Shown: piece after piece, positions 32,242-39,168 of the stretch | How positions within the stretch are numbered: the first letter of the stretch is position 1 | Layout of the letters: every line of letters begins with the position of its first letter | Origin: an uncultured Pelagibacteraceae bacterium | GTDB lineage: Bacteria; Pseudomonadota; Alphaproteobacteria; Pelagibacterales; Pelagibacteraceae | Assembly (NCBI GenBank): GCA_902602655.1 | Contig: CACKRM010000007.1 | Span: 1-39,168 of the forward strand | Length of the DNA stretch: 39,168 bases | Reading direction: 5' to 3' | Program-made: the position numbers and the translations under genes | Notes under the pieces: generated by a model | Databases searched by the model: none | Seen by the model: the letters and a program-made list of their open reading frames with translations, nothing else | Told to the model about the DNA's origin: nothing

Positions 32242-34080
32242 TTATTCGTGAAAGTAATCATATATTTTCCTTGCAACACTCTCCTCAATACCTTCTACAG
32301 ATTTTAGATCTTCTAAACTAGCTGATTCTACTGACCTAGCTGATCCAAAATGATTTAATAAAGACCTTTTTCTTTGTTTTCCTATACCTTCGATTTGATC
32401 TAATAACGATCTGCTTAAACTTTTTTTCCTTTTGGCTCTATGGGTGCTTATGGCAAACCTGTGAGCTTCATCTCTTAATCTTTGAATAAAAAACAATAGG
32501 GGATCATTTTTCTTTAAAATATATTCTTTATTTTCATGATAAATTTTTTCTTCTCCGGCGTTTCTATTTTTACCTTTCGCAACAGCCAATATAGGCAAGT
32601 CATGTAGACCAAGCTCATTTAACACTTCCCTACTCACGGAATATTGACCCTTACCTCCATCTATAAGAATTAACTCAGGCAAAGAAAGAGAGCCAGATTT
32701 TTCCTTTATTGCCTTTGAAAATCTCCTAAAAAAAACTTCTTTCATCATACCATAATCGTCATTTCTTACTTTTTCATTTTTAATATTAAATTTTCTGTAT
32801 CTTTTTTTTACAAATCCCTCGTTACTAAAGCATATCAAGGCACCAATGGAGTCACTTCCTTGATTGTGACTATTATCATAAACTTCTATAAGATTTATAT
32901 TATTGTTCAGATTAAATTTATTTGCCAAATTTTCTATTAGGTTATTATTACTATCGGTTTGATAAAGTTTTTGAGTTAAAGCTTGTTTTGCATTTTTTTC
33001 TGCAAGTTTGGATATACTTATCTCATTATTATTTTTAGCTTTTTTTATCGAAATAATCCTTTTTTCTTTGTGTGAAAAAGCTTTTTCTAAAAGCTTTAAA
33101 TCTTTAATTTCCGTATTTGTTATAATCATTTTTGGGACTACTTTATTTTCATAAAATTGAGTTAGAAATGAAGAAAGTATTTCTTTCACATCATCATCAC
33201 TATCATGCTTTGGATAAAATGCTTGGTTACCCCAGTTTTGTTTAGATCTAAAGAAAAATACTTGAATACACGTTTTTCCGGACTCTTTATAAATACTTAC
33301 AACATCAGCTTCGTTGAGGTTAGTTTGATTTATTTTTTGTGAAGTTTGAATTTGAGTCAAAGCTTTTATTCTGTCTCTTGCTATCGCAGCTTTCTCAAAA
33401 TCTAATTCTTTACTGGCCTGCTCCATGTCTTTTGATAAAGATTTTTGTATTCTTCTAGATTTCCCTGAAATAAAATCTATCGCATCAGAAACAGTTTTTT
33501 TATACTGAGTTTCACCAATATGACCGACACATGGACCTGAACATCTTTTAATTTGATATAAAATGCAAGGTCTTTCTCTGTTTTTAAAAACAGTGTCATC
33601 ACAAACTCTTATTTGAAATATTTTTTGGAGAATTTTTATTGTCCAATTTGCAGATCCAATTGATGCGAAAGGACCAAAATAATATCCGTTTCTAGATTTT
33701 TTTCCTCGAAGTTTAGTTAGCTGAGGCCATTTATCTTTGTGACCAATATAAATATAAGGAAATGACTTATCATCTCGTAATAAAATATTAAATCTTGGTT
33801 TGTGTTTTTTAATTAAGTTTGCCTCTAGGAGAAGAGCTTCACTCTCATTGTTCGTAGTAGTTACCTCAAGATTATGTGTTAAAGATAGCATTCTTTCTGT
33901 CCGTATCGGCAAGTTAGACTCTGTTACGTAGCTTTTTAATCTATTTGGAATATTTTTAGCTTTACCAATATATAAAATTTCCCCAGAGACACTTATCATT
34001 CGATAAACACCCGGATTTTTTGGAATTAAAGGTATCTTTTCTTTAATTATTTTTTTTCCTATTTCTAAACTATTATTCAT
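32242..34080 (-). CDS. uvrC: UvrABC system protein C
   Basis: UvrC makes both incisions in nucleotide excision repair. The N-terminal GIY-YIG nuclease shows [22 protein letters not shown], and [17 protein letters not shown] carries the conserved Cys set. The UVR motif [16 protein letters not shown] contacts UvrB. The central RNase H-like endonuclease includes [17 protein letters not shown] and [13 protein letters not shown]-terminal helix-hairpin-helix pair ([40 protein letters not shown]) completes the protein. Length (612) is standard. The start overlaps folB by 8 bases. Confidence 0.97.
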   Translation of the reverse strand: MNNSLEIGKKIIKEKIPLIPKNPGVYRMISVSGEILYIGKAKNIPNRLKSYVTESNLPIRTERMLSLTHNLEVTTTNNESEALLLEANLIKKHKPRFNILLRDDKSFPYIYIGHKDKWPQLTKLRGKKSRNGYYFGPFASIGSANWTIKILQKIFQIRVCDDTVFKNRERPCILYQIKRCSGPCVGHIGETQYKKTVSDAIDFISGKSRRIQKSLSKDMEQASKELDFEKAAIARDRIKALTQIQTSQKINQTNLNEADVVSIYKESGKTCIQVFFFRSKQNWGNQAFYPKHDSDDDVKEILSSFLTQFYENKVVPKMIITNTEIKDLKLLEKAFSHKEKRIISIKKAKNNNEISISKLAEKNAKQALTQKLYQTDSNNNLIENLANKFNLNNNINLIEVYDNSHNQGSDSIGALICFSNEGFVKKRYRKFNIKNEKVRNDDYGMMKEVFFRRFSKAIKEKSGSLSLPELILIDGGKGQYSVSREVLNELGLHDLPILAVAKGKNRNAGEEKIYHENKEYILKKNDPLLFFIQRLRDEAHRFAISTHRAKRKKSLSRSLLDQIEGIGKQRKRSLLNHFGSARSVESASLEDLKSVEGIEESVARKIYDYFHE

Positions 34081-34471
34081 CTCTTCTTTTTGATACTTCG
34101 ATTCCTACGGACTCGGTGTTTTTAATAATATCCAATTTTTCTAATTTAAGATTTACTTTTTTTACTATTTTATTTTCGAATATTATATCAAAAATATTTT
34201 CTGCTAAATCCTCTAGGAGCTCATGATGTTTTAAATTAGTAGCAGAAACAATTTTTTTTATAGATTCTTCATAATTAACAATAGATAGTAGGTTTTTATT
34301 GTCAGGTTTAATATTTGAGTCAGTTGTAATGTCAATATTAAATCTTACTCTCTGCTTTTTTTTCTTCTCAAAATCATGGAGACCAATAGAAATTTTAAGA
34401 ACTAAGTTTTTAATGTTAACTTTTCTATTGTATTTATATTTTTTTTTCTCTTTGAATTTTATTATTTTCAT
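34073..34471 (-). CDS. folB: Dihydroneopterin aldolase-like protein
   Basis: FolB cleaves dihydroneopterin in folate synthesis. The 132-residue protein has the tunnelling-fold opening [27 protein letters not shown], where the Gly-x-x-x-x-Glu segment forms part of the pterin site. A central helix [33 protein letters not shown] and the ending [23 protein letters not shown] follow. The central Tyr/Glu/Lys positions fit the family but are divergent. It overlaps the FolM-like gene by 4 bases and uvrC by 8. The pterin neighbour strengthens the call; an epimerase-type FolX is an alternative. Confidence 0.8.
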   Translation of the reverse strand: MKIIKFKEKKKYKYNRKVNIKNLVLKISIGLHDFEKKKKQRVRFNIDITTDSNIKPDNKNLLSIVNYEESIKKIVSATNLKHHELLEDLAENIFDIIFENKIVKKVNLKLEKLDIIKNTESVGIEVSKRRDE

Positions 34472-35223
34472 TCTTTTGTTTTTATAATATCAGGTGTCAA
34501 CCACGCAAGTCTTTGACCACTATCTACGTTTATTATCTCTCCAGTTATGTTATCATTTTTTATAAGAAATTTTATCGTATCACAGATATTTTCTAAATTT
34601 ACTTTCTTTTTTAACAAAACAGACCTCCATTGTTTTTTAAAATGAGATTCTGACTGCCTTTTATTTTTTAATGTTGGACCAGGAGATATTGCATTTACTC
34701 TAATATTGGGCGCTAATCTCATTGCCGAAGTTACTGTAAGTGTCACTAAAGCTGACTTACTCAGAGTGTAAGATAGAAAATAAGGAGTTAGTTTTTCAAC
34801 TCTTTGATCAATAATATTAATGATATTTCCATATTTGTTTTTAACATATTTTTTAAAATTTTGAGTTAATATAGCCGGAGCTTTTAAATTGACATTTATA
34901 TGTTTTGAAAAACTTTTATCATTAAAGTTAATAAGATTATCATTTTCAAAAATTGAAGCATTATTTATCAAACAGTCTAAACCATTCATTTTTTTAAATG
35001 CATCCCTAATTAATTTCTGTGCCTGATAAGCATTGTTTAAGTCAGCTTTTATTAAAAAAACTCTGCTTCCTAAATTTTCTAATTCTTTTTTCAATTTTTT
35101 AGCTGAATTTCTAGATTTATTAAAGTGCACAGTAATGTCCACTTCATATCCGGCTAAGCTTTTTGCTATAGCTGCACCAACTCTAGTAGCCCCACCAGTA
35201 ATTATTATTTTTTTGGCTTCCAT
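34468..35223 (-). CDS. Short-chain dehydrogenase, FolM/pteridine-reductase-like
   Basis: This 251-residue classical SDR has the cofactor loop [11 protein letters not shown] (residues ~7-17), NNASIFEND, the catalytic Ser region NIINIIDQR, Tyr-Lys in YTLSKSALV, and [16 protein letters not shown]. The loop fits the T/G-G-x3-R-x-G form of pteridine reductases, in which Arg holds NADPH, as in FolM and PTR1. Next to folB, reduction of dihydropterin or dihydrofolate is the likely activity. It may substitute for a missing DHFR, but that needs the rest of the genome. It overlaps uvrB by 19 bases and folB by 4. A different ketone substrate cannot be ruled out. Confidence 0.75.
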   Translation of the reverse strand: MEAKKIIITGGATRVGAAIAKSLAGYEVDITVHFNKSRNSAKKLKKELENLGSRVFLIKADLNNAYQAQKLIRDAFKKMNGLDCLINNASIFENDNLINFNDKSFSKHINVNLKAPAILTQNFKKYVKNKYGNIINIIDQRVEKLTPYFLSYTLSKSALVTLTVTSAMRLAPNIRVNAISPGPTLKNKRQSESHFKKQWRSVLLKKKVNLENICDTIKFLIKNDNITGEIINVDSGQRLAWLTPDIIKTKE

Positions 35224-37376
35224 TTTTTAATAGCTTTTCTAGGCTTGGTGCCTGGCATTCCCATAGTTGATCTTCCTTTAGGGTATACTTTATTTTTTAA
35301 TTTGTATTGATTAATTTTTGGTTTAAGAGATATCTCTAACTCGTTTGCTTCTAATTTTCTTATTTCATCACGAATTTTAGCTGCTTCCTCAAACTCTAAA
35401 TTAGCAGCAGAATCTTTCATTTTTCTATTAAGAGCTTTTAAATGTTTTTTAAGATTACCGCCAACATTAGAACCTTCGCTAATTTTGACATAATCTTTCT
35501 CGTAAACAGATTCTAAAATATCATTAATTTCTTTTTTTACTGACTCAGCTGTAATCTTATTTTTTTTGTTATATTGCAATTGTTTATTTCTTCTTCTATC
35601 TGTTTCTTTGATAGCTTTATCTATACTTTTTGTAACTTTATCGGCGTATAAAATTACTTTTCCATCTACATTTCTAGCAGCTCTTCCTATTGTTTGAATT
35701 AAAGATGTTTCAGATCTCAAAAATCCCTCTTTATCTGCATCAAGTATCGCAACTAAAGCACACTCAGGGATGTCCAAACCTTCTCTTAATAAGTTAATTC
35801 CAACCAAGATATCGAACACTCCCATTCTGAGATCTCTTATTATTTCTATCCTTTCTAAAGTATCTATATCGGAATGCATGTATCTAACTTTCAAACCATT
35901 CTCATGAAGATACTCTGTTAAATCTTCTGCCATCTTTTTTGTTAAAGTTGTTGCCAAAATTCTAAAACCTTTTTTAACTATTTCCTTTGCTTCATGCATT
36001 AAATCATCCACTTGAGTTTTTGCCGGCCTTATTTCTACTGGCGGGTCTATCAAACCAGTTGGACGAATAATTTGATCAATATATTCATTTTTTGTTTGTT
36101 TTAATTCCCAAGGCCCGGGAGTAGCAGATACAAATATTGTTTGAGTTCGCATCAAATCCCATTCTTCAAACTTTAATGGCCTATTATCCATACATGAAGG
36201 AAGTCTAAAACCATATTCTGCCAAAGTACTTTTTCTAGTCCTGTCACCTTTGTACATTCCATTAAGCTGTGGAACAGTCACATGGCTCTCGTCCACAAAA
36301 ATAATTGTATTATCAGGAAAATATTCAAATAATGTTGGAGGAGGTTCTCCAGGTTTTCTTCCAGATAAAAAACGTGAATAATTTTCTATTCCAGCACAAG
36401 TCCCAGTTGCCTCGATCATCTCTAAATCAAATTTTGTCCTTTCTCTTAATCTTTGTGCCTCTAATAATTTATTATTGTCTTGATGTTTTTTTAAAGTAAT
36501 TTTTAATTCTTTTTTAATTTCTTGAATAGCCTGATCTATAGTAGGTTTTGGGGTAATGTAGTGGCTATTTGCATAAATTTTAATTATAGAAAAATCATTA
36601 GTTTTATTTCCTGTTAAAGGATCAAATTCTTCAATTTTCTCTAACTTATTTAAATTTAAACTTAACCTCCATGCCCTATCCTCTAGATGTGATGGAAATA
36701 TTTCTAAATTTTCTCCTCTCACCCTAAAAGTTCCTCTAAAAAAATTTTGATCATTTCTTTTATATTGTAAGTTTATAAATGCTCTAATTAATTGATCTCT
36801 GTCATATTCATAGTTTTTTTTGAGAGTTATAGTCATTTTTGAATAAGCCTCAACAGATCCGAGACCATAAATACATGAAACACTTGCAACAATAATTACA
36901 TCGTCTCTTTCTAATAGTGATCTAGTTGCCGAGTGTCTCATCCTATCTATTTGCTCATTTATAGACGCCTCTTTTTCTATGTAAGTATCAGATCTTGGGA
37001 CATATGCTTCTGGCGTGTAATAGTCATAATACGAAACAAAATATTCGACTGCATTACCAGGAAAAAAATTTTTGAATTCACCGTAAAGCTGAGCGGCTAA
37101 AGTCTTATTGGGAGCTAACACTAAAGCAGGCCTATTTGATGCTTCAATAACTTTAGCCATAGTAAAGGTTTTTCCTGAACCAGTGACGCCTAGCAAGACC
37201 TGTTCATGCTTTTCTCCTTTAAGATTTGAAATAAGTTTTTTGATAGCTTGAGGCTGGTCTCCAGCAGGTTGAAAATTACTTTTAATTTTAAATTTAATAC
37301 CACCCTCTAATTTTTTATTTATAGAGTTGTTAGTAGTTTCTATATCTAGTACTTTTTCTTGATACGTATTTTGCAT
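35205..37376 (-). CDS. uvrB: UvrABC system protein B
   Basis: UvrB is the damage-verifying helicase-like core of nucleotide excision repair. It has PAGDQPQAI, Walker [15 protein letters not shown], the beta-hairpin [25 protein letters not shown], Walker [14 protein letters not shown], helicase motifs [16 protein letters not shown] and [19 protein letters not shown], and the C-terminal UVR motif [18 protein letters not shown] that binds UvrC. At 723 residues it is slightly long because of N- and C-terminal Lys-rich extensions. It is the first gene of a uvrB-folM-folB-uvrC-pgsA series and is divergent from aspC by 38 bases. Confidence 0.98.
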   Translation of the reverse strand: MQNTYQEKVLDIETTNNSINKKLEGGIKFKIKSNFQPAGDQPQAIKKLISNLKGEKHEQVLLGVTGSGKTFTMAKVIEASNRPALVLAPNKTLAAQLYGEFKNFFPGNAVEYFVSYYDYYTPEAYVPRSDTYIEKEASINEQIDRMRHSATRSLLERDDVIIVASVSCIYGLGSVEAYSKMTITLKKNYEYDRDQLIRAFINLQYKRNDQNFFRGTFRVRGENLEIFPSHLEDRAWRLSLNLNKLEKIEEFDPLTGNKTNDFSIIKIYANSHYITPKPTIDQAIQEIKKELKITLKKHQDNNKLLEAQRLRERTKFDLEMIEATGTCAGIENYSRFLSGRKPGEPPPTLFEYFPDNTIIFVDESHVTVPQLNGMYKGDRTRKSTLAEYGFRLPSCMDNRPLKFEEWDLMRTQTIFVSATPGPWELKQTKNEYIDQIIRPTGLIDPPVEIRPAKTQVDDLMHEAKEIVKKGFRILATTLTKKMAEDLTEYLHENGLKVRYMHSDIDTLERIEIIRDLRMGVFDILVGINLLREGLDIPECALVAILDADKEGFLRSETSLIQTIGRAARNVDGKVILYADKVTKSIDKAIKETDRRRNKQLQYNKKNKITAESVKKEINDILESVYEKDYVKISEGSNVGGNLKKHLKALNRKMKDSAANLEFEEAAKIRDEIRKLEANELEISLKPKINQYKLKNKVYPKGRSTMGMPGTKPRKAIKKWKPKK

Positions 37377-37414
37377 TCTGTGATATTAATAATAACAAAA
37401 TATTATAAATTTCA

Positions 37415-38602
37415 ATGAGCATAGTTTCCAATAGTTTAAAGCGAATAAAACCTTCACCTACTATAGCTGTTACGTCAAAAGCCAGGGAAATGAGGGCCGC
37501 AGGTAAAGATGTAATTGGTTTAGGGGCAGGAGAACCTGATTTTGACACTCCAGACAATATAAAAGAAGCGGCTATTCAGGCAATTAAAAATGGTGAAACA
37601 AAATATACCGCTGTCGACGGAACACCAAAACTAAAAAAAGCAATTAGAGAAAAATTTTTGAGAGAGAATAATTTAAGTTATGATTTAGATCAAATATCTG
37701 TAGGTACTGGAGGCAAACAAGTTCTTTATAATGCTTTTATGGCAACATTAAATCCAGGTGATGAGGTAATTATTCCGGCACCGTATTGGGTATCTTATCC
37801 AGATATGGTTTTATTAGCTGGTGGTAAACCTAAAATTATTAAGTGCTCTGAAAAAAATGAATTTAAAATTACAGCGAAGGAGCTTCAAAAAGCAATAAAT
37901 AAAAAAACTAAATGGCTTATAATTAATTCTCCTTCAAACCCAACAGGCTCCTGTTATACAAAAAGAGAACTGACTGACCTATCAAAAGTATTGTTAAAAA
38001 ATAAAAAAATTTATATTCTTAGTGATGATATTTATGAGCACATCACTTACGAAAATTTCGAATTTTTTACAATTGCACAGATCAAAGCTTTAAAAAATAG
38101 AACTTTAACTATGAACGGTGTGAGCAAATCTTACTCGATGACGGGTTGGAGAATAGGATATGGCGCTGGACCAAAAGATATAATTAAAGCTATGGCAAAA
38201 ATTCAGTCTCAATCTACAACTAATCCTTCTTCAATTAGTCAAGCAGCTGCTGTAGAAGCTTTAAACGGAACCCAAGATTTTATAAAAATTAGGTCAAACT
38301 CTTTTAAAGAGAGAAGAGATTTTGTGATTAAAAGCATAAATAATATTAAAGGCTTAAGTTGCTTAAAACCAAATGGTGCTTTTTATATTTTCCCTAATTG
38401 TAAAAATTTATTAGGAAAAAAAACAAAATTAAAAACGGATAAGGAGTTTGTTGAAAAATTATTGGAAAAAGCTGAGGTAGCTGTAGTTCAAGGTTCTGCT
38501 TTCGGTCTAGAAGGGTATTTTAGGATATCTTACGCAACTTCTATGGATAATCTAAAAAAAGCCATGGATAGAATAAAATCTTTCTGTGAAAATCTTACTT
38601 AG
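37415..38602 (+). CDS. aspC: Aspartate aminotransferase (class I, AAT-I-beta type)
   Basis: This fold-type I PLP aminotransferase interconverts aspartate/oxaloacetate with glutamate, and may also accept prephenate, as alphaproteobacterial relatives do. Visible are IGLGAGEPDFDTP, APYWVSYPDMV, the PLP-contact INSPSNPTG, LSDDIYEHITYE and the Schiff-base Lys in NGVSKSYSMTGWRIGYGAGP. The substrate-carboxylate Arg lies in FRISYATS. Length (395) is normal. The ATG at 37415 precedes the family-typical VSNSLKRIKPSPT. Its 3' end overlaps convergent trxB by 8 bases. Confidence 0.94.
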   Translation: MSIVSNSLKRIKPSPTIAVTSKAREMRAAGKDVIGLGAGEPDFDTPDNIKEAAIQAIKNGETKYTAVDGTPKLKKAIREKFLRENNLSYDLDQISVGTGGKQVLYNAFMATLNPGDEVIIPAPYWVSYPDMVLLAGGKPKIIKCSEKNEFKITAKELQKAINKKTKWLIINSPSNPTGSCYTKRELTDLSKVLLKNKKIYILSDDIYEHITYENFEFFTIAQIKALKNRTLTMNGVSKSYSMTGWRIGYGAGPKDIIKAMAKIQSQSTTNPSSISQAAAVEALNGTQDFIKIRSNSFKERRDFVIKSINNIKGLSCLKPNGAFYIFPNCKNLLGKKTKLKTDKEFVEKLLEKAEVAVVQGSAFGLEGYFRISYATSMDNLKKAMDRIKSFCENLT

Positions 38603-39168
38603 AGCCTGAAAGGTATTTCTCTGCTTCAAGTGCGGACATACATCCCATTCCTGCTGCTGTAACAGCTTGTCTAAATATTTTATCTTTAACATCACCCGCT
38701 GCAAAAACTCCAGGTATGTTCGTTACAGTAGAGTCAGGTTTTGTTACTATGTATCCATCTTTATCCATTTTAATCTGATCTTTAAATATAGATGTAGCCG
38801 GATCATGGCCTATCGCAATAAATAAACCATCAAGTTTTAATTCTGAAATTTTACTATCTTTTACATTTTTTATTTTAATACCAGTCACTGCTTTAGGATC
38901 TTTGGTTCCAATGACATCTTCAACAACCGAGTCCCAAATTATTTCAATTTTTTTATTTGCTTTTAGTTTTGCTTGCAGCATTTTTTCCGCTCTAAGTTCA
39001 TTTCTTCTATGTATAAGTTTTACTTTAGATGCAAATTTTGTTAGAAACATTGCCTCTTCCACCGCAGCATTACCACCTCCAACCACAGCTACTTCTTTTT
39101 CTTTAAAAAAAAATCCATCACATGTTGCGCATGCAGATACTCCAAAACCTCTAAATTCTGTCTCAGAT
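38595..39168 (-). CDS. trxB: Thioredoxin reductase, C-terminal part (truncated by window edge)
   Basis: TrxB reduces thioredoxin with NADPH through FAD. The track starts at an internal Met (39086), but the frame runs on to the window end and encodes GFGVSACATCDGFFFKEKEVAVVGGGNAA. This includes the redox-active C-A-T-C and the NADPH-binding GGGNAAVEEA. The C-terminal FAD motif FAAGDVKDKIFRQAVTAAGMGC is complete, with a short tail (ALEAEKYLSGSK). The missing N-terminal FAD-binding third lies beyond the window. It is convergent with aspC. Confidence 0.95.
   Translation of the reverse strand, partial: SETEFRGFGVSACATCDGFFFKEKEVAVVGGGNAAVEEAMFLTKFASKVKLIHRRNELRAEKMLQAKLKANKKIEIIWDSVVEDVIGTKDPKAVTGIKIKNVKDSKISELKLDGLFIAIGHDPATSIFKDQIKMDKDGYIVTKPDSTVTNIPGVFAAGDVKDKIFRQAVTAAGMGCMSALEAEKYLSGSK

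Noticed and set aside
37330-37557. Minus-strand ORF upstream of uvrB covering the aspC start
   Set aside because: It overlaps the well-supported N-terminus of aspC and has no family motif.

Overview
The window is a gene-dense, strongly AT-rich piece of a small alphaproteobacterial chromosome. It most resembles the SAR11 clade (Pelagibacterales). The reasons are Lys/Asn/Ile-rich proteins, intergenic gaps of tens of bases or overlaps, a CcrM-type GANTC methyltransferase, alphaproteobacterial gene orders (mutY / dciA-dsbA-smc; marR-ompR-envZ beside ilvE; uvrB-folM-folB-uvrC-pgsA) and a petABC cytochrome bc1 operon. The taxonomic call is inference from these features; no search was run.

Layout. 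1-4171 (minus): dciA, a DsbA-like lipoprotein, an unusually short smc, atpI, and the start of atpB. 4166-6300 (plus): mutY and a coupled FAD monooxygenase. 6297-8723 (minus): ccrM, rnhB and a family-4-like uracil-DNA glycosylase. 8732-12699 (plus): an exported TPR protein, ispE, tRNA-Gln and the CCA-adding enzyme. 12679-14007 (minus): hemF-greA. 14134-18918 (plus): an accessory five-gene cassette. 19009-21525 (plus): petABC. 21502-28014 (minus): ychF, pth, rplY, prs, pgeF, a MidA-like methyltransferase, a YbaK-type deacylase and lgt. 28051-28302 (plus): ubiK. 28280-30696 (minus): marR-ompR-envZ. 30771-31658 (plus): ilvE. 31655-37376 (minus): pgsA, uvrC, folB, a FolM-like SDR and uvrB. 37415-38602 (plus): aspC. 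38595-end (minus): the C-terminal part of trxB.

The least conventional region is the 14.1-18.9 kb cassette. It encodes a DegT/RfbH-family PLP enzyme with His in place of the catalytic Lys and without the RfbH iron-sulfur cysteines, a transketolase split into two coupled subunits, an extended SDR, and a Rieske-domain protein. The Rieske reading frame is broken at a T7A9 tract. I read it as a candidate deoxy- or branched-sugar pathway of unknown product. The broken frame could be an assembly error, a pseudogene, a phase switch, or a gene rescued by slippage.

Other notable points are an SMC with no recognisable hinge domain, three GANTC sites within 54 bp upstream of the GANTC methyltransferase gene, and divergent mutY/dciA start codons sharing one ATGCAT palindrome. 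All six convergent gene pairs overlap at their stops, and a tRNA-Gln ends five bases before the start codon of the CCA-adding enzyme. No mobile element, CRISPR array or rRNA was seen, and no gene-free stretch exceeds about 130 bases.
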